DNA of 9,227 nucleotides from Actinomycetota bacterium. GTDB lineage: Bacteria > Actinomycetota > Actinomycetes > S36-B12. The position numbers and the translations under genes were made by a program. Of the stretch, positions 1 through 6,710 are shown piece after piece. Numbering within the stretch: the first letter of the stretch is position 1; every line of letters starts with the position of its first letter. The stretch spans positions 1 to 9,227 of the forward strand of contig WLLZ01000069.1 of assembly GCA_009700485.1 (NCBI GenBank), read 5' to 3'. Under the pieces are notes generated by a model. The model saw nothing but the letters and a program-made list of their open reading frames with translations, did not search any database and was not told where the DNA came from.

Positions 1-173
1 CCACCGGCTTTGCCGCGCCCACCGGTCTTTACCTGGGCCTTGATGACCACTTGGCCGCCAATCTTGCTGGCCACCTCACGGGCGGCCTCGGGCGTTGAAC
101 ACACTTCGCCGGGGGTGCCGGGGATCTGATGCTTGCCGAAAAGCTGCTTAGCTTGGTACTCGTACAGATCCAC
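1..173 (-). CDS. sucC: Succinyl-CoA synthetase beta subunit, N-terminal part (cut by window edge)
   Basis: Beta subunit of succinyl-CoA ligase (succinyl-CoA + NDP + Pi to succinate + NTP + CoA, TCA cycle, cytoplasm). Only the first 57 codons are present. The protein begins with the family hallmark DLYEYQAKQLFGKH and continues through VVIKAQVKTGGRGKAGG, the start of the ATP-grasp nucleotide-binding domain. I choose the GTG at 171-173 because it matches the usual SucC N-terminus and has an AGGGAG ribosome site 5 nt upstream. It lies 53 nt downstream of the mutase small-subunit gene on the same strand, so co-transcription is possible. A weak promoter-like TAGGCT at 214-219 (minus strand) could also serve it. 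Its place beside a B12 mutase fits a route ending in succinyl-CoA, but sucC is a housekeeping gene and the adjacency may be incidental. sucD is not in the window. Confidence 0.95.
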   Translation of the reverse strand, partial: MDLYEYQAKQLFGKHQIPGTPGEVCSTPEAAREVASKIGGQVVIKAQVKTGGRGKAG

Positions 174-226
174 TTAAACTCCCTGAGGCCGAAATCACGT
201 CGGTGACGCCCCGAGCCTAGTGTCGA

Positions 227-637
227 TCAGTTACTCGCGGTAAGGGTGCGACTGTGATCTTCGACCCATTCGACGATTGATGCGGTGGTGGCCCCCGGGG
301 TGAAGATCTTGGCTACCCCCAAGGCCTCCAATTCAGTGATGTCATCCTCGGGGATGATCCCTCCACCGAAAACGATGATGTCGCCGGCCTTGCGGGCCCG
401 CAGCAGCTCCATGACGTCGGCAAACAAAGTGAGATGGGCACCAGACAAGATCGACAGCCCGATAAAGTCAACGTCTTCTTGTACCGCAGCGTCAACCACC
501 TGTGCAGGAGTTTGATGTAGACCGGTATAGATGACTTCGATGCCGGCATCACGCAGGGCCCGGGCCACCACTTTGGCGCCCCGATCGTGCCCATCGAGCC
601 CCGGCTTGGCAACAAGAACCCGAATTGGACCAGCCAT
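227..637 (-). CDS. Acyl-CoA mutase small subunit, cobalamin-binding (McmB/HcmB/IcmB type)
   Basis: B12-binding partner of a two-subunit acyl-CoA mutase of the methylmalonyl-CoA mutase family. It carries adenosylcobalamin and joins a separate catalytic barrel subunit. At 136 aa it is the standard length for a stand-alone domain. The base-off/His-on motif DGHDRG is at residues 15-20, with His17 as the expected lower cobalt ligand. The SxL motif (Ser62-Ile-Leu64) and the GGG turn (91-93) that cradle the nucleotide tail are also present, so it looks fully functional. The ATG at 635-637 follows a GAGAGGGG ribosome site by about 6 nt. Sequence alone does not tell methylmalonyl-, isobutyryl- or hydroxyisobutyryl-CoA mutase small subunits apart. 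Its likely partner is the large subunit at 1588-3090, unusually separated from it by the regulator gene. It is divergent from that regulator, with operator-like repeats between them. Confidence 0.93.
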   Translation of the reverse strand: MAGPIRVLVAKPGLDGHDRGAKVVARALRDAGIEVIYTGLHQTPAQVVDAAVQEDVDFIGLSILSGAHLTLFADVMELLRARKAGDIIVFGGGIIPEDDITELEALGVAKIFTPGATTASIVEWVEDHSRTLTASN

Positions 638-667
638 TACGAACCCCTCTCCCGGTGTTGCCAGATC

Positions 668-709
668 TCGACGACCGTCGAAAGTACACTATAAATCGCT
701 GGTCGACGG
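668..709. promoter_or_regulatory. Candidate operator: palindrome plus a third half-site
   Basis: In the 114-nt gap between the divergent mutase small-subunit and regulator genes lies TCGACG-AC-CGTCGA at 668-681, an inverted repeat with perfect 6-bp arms. A third copy of the half-site, TCGACGG, follows at 703-709; with CCGTCGA at 675-681 it forms a 7-bp inverted repeat spaced by 21 bp. The three half-sites bracket the -10-like elements, as a repressor site would. The natural candidate ligand is the adjacent PaaX-family protein, controlling itself and the mutase subunit. This is inferred from position and symmetry only. The site does not obviously resemble the published E. coli PaaX operator as I recall it. 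Confidence 0.4.
688..693 (-). promoter_or_regulatory. Candidate -10 element for the mutase small-subunit gene
   Basis: On the minus strand this reads TATAGT, one base from the consensus -10 hexamer. It would start transcription near 681 and give a 5' leader of about 44 nt. No good -35 is visible at 17-18 nt upstream (the stretch is GC-rich), so the promoter may depend on an activator or be weak. On the opposite strand, overlapping TACACT (685-690) or TATAAA (690-695) could serve the divergent regulator gene. All lie between the operator-like half-sites. Confidence 0.35.
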
Positions 710-751
710 GGCCGGCACCGGCCCACTTGGAACTAACCTAGGAGGTAGCAG

Positions 752-1582
752 ATGGCTACCCCACGTGAGCTACGGCCTCAGTCACTGATCATTTCCATCT
801 TCGGGGCCTACGGGCGAAACCTCGGTGGCTGGTTCTCTGTTAGCACACTTATTTACCTGCTTAATGATGTCGGAGTCGACGACCCAGCGGTGCGTAGCGC
901 CTTATCTCGATTCAAGCGCCGCAGAATCTTGATCTCGGAGAAAAAAGGTGGCGTTGCCGGGTATTCACTTAGTGAATCTGCCAGGCAAACTTTCGACGTT
1001 GGAGATGCTCGAGTGCTACAGCGTCGAACCCCGCCGCCCAACGATGGTTGGGTGCTAGCCGCCTTCTCGATCCCTGAAAGTAAACGTGACGTGCGTTACC
1101 GCCTGCGCTCGCGACTGGCCAAAGTCGGCTTCGCGCAAGTGGGGGGTGGGCTTTGGATAGCACCAAGAGCTCTAGAACCTGATGCGCGCTACGTAGTACA
1201 AGCACTCGGCATTGAAGATCATGTTGACATCTTCAACGCAGAGCACACCGCATTTCGATGCACCGCCGATGCCGTGAACCACTGGTGGGATTTACCGGCA
1301 ATCGCGCGTGAATACGAATCCTTCACCGCCGAATTTAAAAGTCTGCGCGCCAAATATAACCGGGCCGCGAAGCCACCCATTAATGTAAAAGCCTTTACCG
1401 ACTACACCCGAACCCTCACCGCTTGGCGGCCACTGCCGTACAACGACCCCGGGCTTCCGCGTGAATACTTGCCCAAAGCCTGGTCGGGTGACCAAGCGAC
1501 CGCACTTTTCTATGACTTACACGATCAGCTAGCACCGGCGGCGCAGCAATATGTCGTTGATGTCGTTGGCAACGCAAGCTAA
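752..1582 (+). CDS. PaaX-family transcriptional regulator
   Basis: CoA-ester-responsive repressor of the PaaX family (the type member binds phenylacetyl-CoA and represses phenylacetate catabolism). At 276 aa it is close to the usual length. Residues about 10-85 form the N-terminal winged helix domain, starting SLIISIFGAYGR and with the recognition-helix segment VRSALSRFKRR (47-57). The middle domain (about 98-170) includes WVLAAFSIPESKRDVRYRLR and GGGLWIAP. The C-terminal domain carries the family signature DPGLPREYLPKAW (232-244). The ATG has a strong AGGAGG site 6 nt upstream (740-745). It is divergent from the mutase small subunit and convergent, only 5 nt apart, with the large subunit. 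PaaX proteins usually respond to an aryl- or acyl-CoA intermediate of the neighbouring pathway, so the CoA ester made by the ligase at 3087-4646 is a plausible effector. That effector is inferred; the family assignment is secure. Confidence 0.9.
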   Translation: MATPRELRPQSLIISIFGAYGRNLGGWFSVSTLIYLLNDVGVDDPAVRSALSRFKRRRILISEKKGGVAGYSLSESARQTFDVGDARVLQRRTPPPNDGWVLAAFSIPESKRDVRYRLRSRLAKVGFAQVGGGLWIAPRALEPDARYVVQALGIEDHVDIFNAEHTAFRCTADAVNHWWDLPAIAREYESFTAEFKSLRAKYNRAAKPPINVKAFTDYTRTLTAWRPLPYNDPGLPREYLPKAWSGDQATALFYDLHDQLAPAAQQYVVDVVGNAS

Positions 1583-1587
1583 GACTG

Positions 1588-3090
1588 CTAGAACATGGTA
1601 GATGGCACGCAAGGCCCGTGTATGTCACGCAAAACATCGACTATCTCGCCAACAGTGGCATATGCGGTGACCGCCTGCACACATGCCGGCACCACATTCG
1701 CCCCGGCGGTAGCCGCTGCGCGCACCGCAGCCAACCCGGCCGTGACGGCATCTTGATCGCGGGTCGCGCGCACCCGTTGCAAGCTTGCGATCTGGGTGCG
1801 TTCACTTTCCGGGTCGAGGGTGAACACCTCGAATGCCACCGGTTCGGTAACAAAAGTATTAACACCGATAACCGTCTTTTCGCCGGTGTCGATTGATTTC
1901 GCGTATTTGTAGGCGCTGTCACCTAGCTCAGTCTGGAAGTATCCCGACTCGATGCAACTTAGGGCTCCTCCTCGCTCAGCAATATTCGCCATCTCAGCCC
2001 ATATCTCGGTTTCCAGATCATCGGTCAATTGCTCGAGTATGTAACTGCCACCAAGCGGGTCAACCATTGAGGTGACACCGGTTTCAAAGGCCACGATCTG
2101 CTGAGTGCGTAACGCCAACGTTGCCGCCACCTCGGTAGGCACACCGAGTGCTTCATCATAGGCACAGACATGCATCGTCTGCACGCCACCGAGTGCGGCC
2201 GCCATGGCTTCGATTGAGGTCCGCACCACGTTGTTTAACGGCTGCTGTGCTGTTAGCGATGACCCAGCCGTGAAAACGAAGATGCGCAACTGTTCTGAGC
2301 GCGGATCCTGCGCGTGATAGGTATCGCGCATTAGTTTCGCCCATACCCGGCGCGCCGCCCGGAATTTGGCGATCTCTGGCAGGAAATCCATATTGCTGGA
2401 CAAGAAAGTGAACAGGGTCGGCGCCACCGCATCAACACTTAGGCCGCGCTGGACAGCTTCGTCCAAGTAAGCGCGCGAGTTAGAGAAAGTAAATGCGATC
2501 TCTTGGACTGCACTGGAGCCTGACTCACGAATGTGATAGCCACTCATAGCGAGTGACACCCAGCGTGGAATATTATTTGCAATGTGTTCGATAACATCGA
2601 CTGAGAGTTTTAACCCAGCTGCCGCCGGGAATATCTGTGTTCCGCGAGCAAAATACTCCTTCAGTACATCATTTTGAATGAATAATCCGAATTCATTTGG
2701 ATTTATCCCCCGCTTTTTCGCCAGTGCCTCAAACATGGCGGCCCAGATGTAGCCGATCGAGTTAGCGGTGGTTCGAACTTGACTGATCTTCTCAAGTGGA
2801 ATGCCATCCATGAGCACTTCAATATCGGCTAGGCTGTCAATGGCCACCCCCACTTTGCCAACCTCACCGCGGGCAAGCTGATTATCGGAATCAAGGCCCA
2901 TCTGAGTAGGTAGATCTAGTGCCACACTGAAGCCGGTTAACCCCTGATCAAGTAATGCGCGAAAACGCTCGTTGGTTTCGCGCGCCGTACCGAAACCTGC
3001 GTACTGCCCCATCGTCCATACACCCGGATCAGCATTTATGCCCCGGGTATAAGGGAACTCACCTTGCTGCTCACGTGCCTGCGCTGTCAC
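1588..3090 (-). CDS. Methylmalonyl-CoA mutase-family large subunit, divergent
   Basis: Catalytic TIM-barrel subunit of a B12-dependent acyl-CoA mutase (1,2 carbon-skeleton rearrangement by adenosyl radical). Family blocks include QYAGFGTARETNERF (29-43), DLPTQMGLDSDN (59-70), IQNDVLKEY (138-146), MSGYHIRESG (182-191) and VDPLGGSY (343-350). At 500 aa it lacks about 40-50 N-terminal residues of typical two-subunit large chains. The GTG start at 3088-3090 overlaps the ligase stop (GTGA) and follows GGAGG at 3098-3102. An in-frame stop 9 codons upstream rules out an extension. Against my recollection of the Propionibacterium enzyme, Tyr89, Gln197, Arg207, His244, Phe287, Gln361 and Glu370 are kept (Tyr30, Gln139, Arg149, His186, Phe229, Gln304, Glu313). 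Most CoA-tail contacts are replaced, for example Asn236 to Val178, Arg283 to Thr225 and His328 to Phe271. No cobalamin domain is fused; the partner is probably 227-637. The substrate is unknown; Tyr and Arg at the specificity positions point to a carboxylated acyl group. Confidence 0.9.
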   Translation of the reverse strand: MTAQAREQQGEFPYTRGINADPGVWTMGQYAGFGTARETNERFRALLDQGLTGFSVALDLPTQMGLDSDNQLARGEVGKVGVAIDSLADIEVLMDGIPLEKISQVRTTANSIGYIWAAMFEALAKKRGINPNEFGLFIQNDVLKEYFARGTQIFPAAAGLKLSVDVIEHIANNIPRWVSLAMSGYHIRESGSSAVQEIAFTFSNSRAYLDEAVQRGLSVDAVAPTLFTFLSSNMDFLPEIAKFRAARRVWAKLMRDTYHAQDPRSEQLRIFVFTAGSSLTAQQPLNNVVRTSIEAMAAALGGVQTMHVCAYDEALGVPTEVAATLALRTQQIVAFETGVTSMVDPLGGSYILEQLTDDLETEIWAEMANIAERGGALSCIESGYFQTELGDSAYKYAKSIDTGEKTVIGVNTFVTEPVAFEVFTLDPESERTQIASLQRVRATRDQDAVTAGLAAVRAAATAGANVVPACVQAVTAYATVGEIVDVLRDIHGPCVPSTMF

Positions 3091-4646
3091 TGTGACGCCT
3101 CCGCATTTAGCTGCTCACGCAGCACCTTCTTGGCGATCTTGCCCGTAGAGTTGAGAGGGAACTCCGCAACTATTCGTACGTCCTTCGGTTTTTTATATGA
3201 CGCCATTCGTGATTTGCAGTGCTCAAGCACTTGATCCACTGTCACATTTGCGCCTGCTGCAATAGTGATCAGAGCCGTGACATGCTGACCCCAGTCGGCA
3301 TCTTCGACACCGATAACCGCCACCTCATGCACACCAGACACCTCCGCGATGACATCTTCGATTTCGCGTGGATAAATGTTGTAGCCGCCCGAGATAATCA
3401 TGTCGCCCTTACGGTCAACCAAGAACAGCCGTTCATCCGCATCACATCTACCTAAGTCACCGGTATAAAGCCAACCATCACGCACCGCCTTTGTCACGGT
3501 CGCGTCTTGCCCAGCTTGCCCGTAGTAACCACGCATTACATGGTCACCGCGAGTTATGACCTCACCGACTTCACCGGTTGGCACGTCCTGGCCCAGCTCA
3601 TCAACAATCCGAATTTCGACACCATTACAGGGCAACCCGGCGCTCGTCAGGATTTCCGTGTCACCTTCAATCCCGCGCTGATGGTCGGCTGGCCCCAGCA
3701 CGGTAACCGGCGGGATCGCTTCGACCAAACCGTAGTACTGCGACATCCGTGGGGTGATGCGCTCAAAGCATTGCCTGATTTGCTCAGGCGGCATTGGGGC
3801 ACCCGCATACCCGAGGATATCCAGATTCGCCATTCGCTCAAGCGAAATATCCGGCATCGCTAGGAGTCGCGCCACCATGGTCGGCACGAGCGCCGTGGCA
3901 TTGGCGCCTCGGTGTTCGAACACATCAACGAGTGACTCCGGCTCAAACTTGGCCTGCACAATTTGCCGCCCACCGAAAGCGAAATAGGGCAACACAAAAA
4001 GCCCACTGGTATGGGTTACCGGGCCCGCATGCACCCAACAGCTGTGTTCATCGGGCACCTTGCCTAAGAAGTCGGTGACAATATTGTGCAGACTCGCCAT
4101 CCGGTTTCGGTGGGTTCGAATCGCACCCTTCGGATTGCCAGTCGTACCACTTGAATAGTTCAGTGAGACCAATGCATCAGGATCTACATTAAGTAGCAAT
4201 GGCTCGGTTGATTGGTTTTCGAGAAATCTCTCATATGGCGTGGCCCCGTCAGTACCGTCAGCTCCGCCATTGATAACGATGACGTGATCTACCATCGCTC
4301 GCACGCCCTCGGCATCGTCCCAGAACTTGGCATCTAGGATCAAAGCTCGCGGGGTGCAGTCGGTCGCAATACGCACCCAATCGGTTGGGTGCAATCGGTA
4401 GTTGAGCGCAACTCGGCATAAGCCGGCGGTGCTAATGCCTAAGTCAGTCTCAATATACGTATTTTGATTTGACTGAAGGTCAAGTAGGCGGTCGCCAGTC
4501 TCCAGGCCAAGGGCCCGTAGGCCGCGGGCAAGTTGCATGACACGTGATCCGGTGCGCCCAAAAGTACTCGCGCCCTCGGGGCCGTCTAGGGCAATACGGT
4601 CGCGGTACCTGCGCATTGATCGTGCTACGAGCCGGCCGACATCCAT
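3087..4646 (-). CDS. AMP-forming acyl-CoA ligase (ANL superfamily)
   Basis: Activates a carboxylic acid with ATP and CoA to the acyl-CoA, via an acyl-adenylate and releasing AMP and PPi (cytoplasm). At 519 aa it has the normal length and all core motifs: the phosphate loop SSGTTGNPKG (165-174); YGLVEA (305-310), where the usual Thr of YGxTE is Val; YTGDLG (394-399), whose Asp contacts the ribose; the hinge region DRKGDMIISGGYNIYPREIE (411-430); and the adenylation lysine Lys503 in NSTGKIAKK. It is the third gene of the minus-strand operon. Its ATG follows the synthetase stop with no gap (TAG then ATG) and has GAGGGG 6 nt upstream; its stop overlaps the mutase start. Direct coupling to the mutase recalls 2-hydroxyisobutyryl-CoA ligase next to its mutase. 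The family (medium-chain, aryl or short branched acid ligase) cannot be fixed from sequence, so the acid is unknown. Confidence 0.93.
   Translation of the reverse strand: MDVGRLVARSMRRYRDRIALDGPEGASTFGRTGSRVMQLARGLRALGLETGDRLLDLQSNQNTYIETDLGISTAGLCRVALNYRLHPTDWVRIATDCTPRALILDAKFWDDAEGVRAMVDHVIVINGGADGTDGATPYERFLENQSTEPLLLNVDPDALVSLNYSSGTTGNPKGAIRTHRNRMASLHNIVTDFLGKVPDEHSCWVHAGPVTHTSGLFVLPYFAFGGRQIVQAKFEPESLVDVFEHRGANATALVPTMVARLLAMPDISLERMANLDILGYAGAPMPPEQIRQCFERITPRMSQYYGLVEAIPPVTVLGPADHQRGIEGDTEILTSAGLPCNGVEIRIVDELGQDVPTGEVGEVITRGDHVMRGYYGQAGQDATVTKAVRDGWLYTGDLGRCDADERLFLVDRKGDMIISGGYNIYPREIEDVIAEVSGVHEVAVIGVEDADWGQHVTALITIAAGANVTVDQVLEHCKSRMASYKKPKDVRIVAEFPLNSTGKIAKKVLREQLNAEASQ
3098..3102 (-). 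promoter_or_regulatory. Ribosome binding site fixing the mutase large-subunit GTG start
   Basis: The minus strand reads GGAGG here, 7 nt before the GTG at 3088-3090. It lies inside the last codons of the ligase gene. Together with the upstream in-frame stop at 3115-3117 it shows that the short N-terminus of the mutase is real at gene level and not a start-site error. Confidence 0.7.
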
Positions 4647-6710
4647 CTAGCGCCCCTCTACTTGCTGAAGTAAATTAAAATCAAGTGAATCTGCGTACAT
4701 GGCGTCCAATATCCAGCAGCCATCGGCTAATACAGCAACAGGATTTAGATCGAGTTCGAATCCAGTGGGCCACTCACGCGTACAACTAGCCAGCAGGAGC
4801 ACCATACGGACGAAAGCCTCTAGGTCACTCGGAGCTGCGCCACGCGCCCCCGCAAGCATCGGGGCCAAGGCGGTCTCGGCGATCATTTCGCGCACATCGC
4901 ACTCATCAACCGGGAGTAACCGAACCGCCGCATCGGCGACGATCTCGGTAAGCACCCCGCCAACGCCAATTGTTAATACTGGCCCAAGTGCACTTGGGGT
5001 AACACCCACAATGGCCTCGACCCCACCTTGAACGAATCTTTCGACCAGCACCTGGCCCCCGAGTGCTTCCAAACGAGTGAATACATCAACCGCATTTTTT
5101 TCAGTCACTCCCAGCACCACCCCGCCCGCATCACTTTTATGCAGGAGTCCAGGCACTATGGCTTTGCAGACAGCTAATCCACCAACTTGCGATATGGCTT
5201 TAACCGCTTCGGATGCACTGCTAACCAGCACCGACTCAGGAACAGGCAATCCGGCCGCCGCGAGAATTTGCTTTACCTGTTTTTCCGAAGCTCCTACCTC
5301 CGGCACCTGCGCGATGGAACCAGCGGGAATGGCTCGGGTGCGTCGCTGCGAGGTGGCGTGTAAAGCCTGCAAAGCGGCTACCGCTCTTTCGGGTGTTGGA
5401 TAAACGGGCACCCCATTGGCTGCTAGAACCGCAGCACCTTCGGGTGCGAGGGAGGCAGCACCGGTTCGTACCGCCAGTACAGGTAGCCCGGTACGAGTTC
5501 GTAAGGCGCCGAGGGCGCGAGCAATTCGGGTGACATCCGCACCAACCAAGACAGCGAAACAGGCGACAATTGCATCAACGCCTGGATCGGCAGCCAATCG
5601 GTCAACACACTTCTCAAATAGTCCTGGCTCAGCCATTACCGCCGCAGTGACATCAACAGGATTAGTCGCATTGCCATAACTGGGCACGACCGCACTTAGG
5701 TCAGCAATGGTTGCGGCTTCAAGTTCAGCAAGTTGCATTCGGCAGGCCTCGATCGCATCGGCCGCCAAAATTCCGCTGCCACCTGAGGTGGTGACAATCC
5801 CGATCCGCTTTCCGAGCATGCGCGCACCCGTCGCAAATAGCGCCCCCGCGTCAAGCAATGCGTCAATATCAGCAACGCGTGCGATGCCCGCCTGCCGAAG
5901 TGCCGAATCAACCACTTTGTCCGCAGACGCAAGTGCGCCGGTATGTGAGGCCGCGGCCTTCGCCCCTGCCTCACTGCGTCCTGCCTTTACTACTGCAATT
6001 GGCTTCACCGCAGCAGCCCTGGCGAGTGCACTTATGTCACCTAATGACTCGATGTACATAAGCACGGCATCGATCGATGGGTCATCAACTAACCTCGCAG
6101 CGACATCGACGGCGGTGACATCGGCTTCATTGCCGGTGGTGACTGCAATGCCAATTGGTACGCCACGCTCAATGCCGAGTGAGAGCGCACCAAAGCCAAG
6201 GGCGCCTGATTGGCTAACGACCGCAATATTGCCCGCGGGTATCGGCGTCGATGCCGCCGAGAACACCGGGCTAAAGGTGGCTAGTACCCGAGCTGGTCCG
6301 CCCACCGCACCGATGCAGTTGGGGCCGACAAGTCGCATGCCGTGCTCGCGCGCAACTCGCACCAATTCCGCCTGCACCTTTACGCCGTCAGCACCGGCCT
6401 CCGCGAATCCCGACGACATCACAATGCACACCGAAGTGCCTACCTGGGCACATTCGATGACGGCCGCGAGTACTGCTGAGGCGGGCACCATTACCAGCGC
6501 CAAGTCCACCGACCGTCCGATTTCGGCCATGCAACTGAACGCCGGCAGCCCCATTATCTGACCACCTCTGGGATTAACCGGTGCAATGAAGCCCGGGTAC
6601 TCATACTTTTGCAAGTATTCGATGGGCAGCCGACCCATCGCGCCGGGTCTATCAGTGGCACCAATTACCGCGATCGATTCAGCCGCCCAAATTGCCCGCA
6701 GATCGCTCAC
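4647..6710 (-). CDS. NDP-forming acyl-CoA synthetase (acetate-CoA ligase family, fused alpha-beta)
   Basis: Catalyses acyl-CoA + NDP + Pi to or from acid + NTP + CoA through a phosphohistidine. At 687 aa it is a normal fused form. The N-terminal CoA-binding Rossmann domain starts SIAVIGATDRPGAMGRLPIEYL (12-33, read in two parts: SIAVIGATDRPGAM, GRLPIEYL). The ligase-CoA domains carry SQSGALGFGALSLG (166-179) and the phospho-acceptor His256 in ASHTGALAS. The C-terminal ATP-grasp half (about 470-687) has HKSDAGGV (524-531), VGGVLTEI (583-590) and ELDLNPV (652-658). The GTG start (6708-6710) overlaps the preceding stop (GTGA) and has no recognisable ribosome site, so it is probably translated by coupling; the N-terminus fits the family. 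Acetyl-CoA synthetases (ADP-forming) and feruloyl-CoA synthetases share this fold. Sitting with an AMP-forming ligase, it may work in the ATP-yielding direction or activate a second acid. Substrate not assignable. Confidence 0.92.
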   Translation of the reverse strand: MSDLRAIWAAESIAVIGATDRPGAMGRLPIEYLQKYEYPGFIAPVNPRGGQIMGLPAFSCMAEIGRSVDLALVMVPASAVLAAVIECAQVGTSVCIVMSSGFAEAGADGVKVQAELVRVAREHGMRLVGPNCIGAVGGPARVLATFSPVFSAASTPIPAGNIAVVSQSGALGFGALSLGIERGVPIGIAVTTGNEADVTAVDVAARLVDDPSIDAVLMYIESLGDISALARAAAVKPIAVVKAGRSEAGAKAAASHTGALASADKVVDSALRQAGIARVADIDALLDAGALFATGARMLGKRIGIVTTSGGSGILAADAIEACRMQLAELEAATIADLSAVVPSYGNATNPVDVTAAVMAEPGLFEKCVDRLAADPGVDAIVACFAVLVGADVTRIARALGALRTRTGLPVLAVRTGAASLAPEGAAVLAANGVPVYPTPERAVAALQALHATSQRRTRAIPAGSIAQVPEVGASEKQVKQILAAAGLPVPESVLVSSASEAVKAISQVGGLAVCKAIVPGLLHKSDAGGVVLGVTEKNAVDVFTRLEALGGQVLVERFVQGGVEAIVGVTPSALGPVLTIGVGGVLTEIVADAAVRLLPVDECDVREMIAETALAPMLAGARGAAPSDLEAFVRMVLLLASCTREWPTGFELDLNPVAVLADGCWILDAMYADSLDFNLLQQVEGR

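Noticed and set aside
174..226. Terminator between the mutase small-subunit gene and sucC
   Set aside because: Only a 4-bp stem (CGTC/GACG) can form and no T-run follows.
658..690. TTGCCA (658-663) with TACACT (685-690) as a promoter for the regulator gene
   Set aside because: The spacer is 21 bp, too long for a normal sigma-70 promoter.
1583..1587. Bidirectional terminator between the convergent regulator and mutase genes
   Set aside because: Only 5 nt separate the stops and no GC-rich hairpin with a T-run is visible around them.
227..3090. Assigning the mutase as 2-hydroxyisobutyryl-CoA mutase because of the adjacent ligase
   Set aside because: The specificity positions are Tyr30 and Arg149, whereas that enzyme has Ile and Gln there; gene order alone is not enough.
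5707..6561. Long open frame (284 codons) on the plus strand opposite the NDP-forming synthetase
   Set aside because: Composition is Ala/Ser/Thr-rich with no family motif, and it lies wholly antisense to a gene with all motifs intact; a mirror frame of GC-biased codons.
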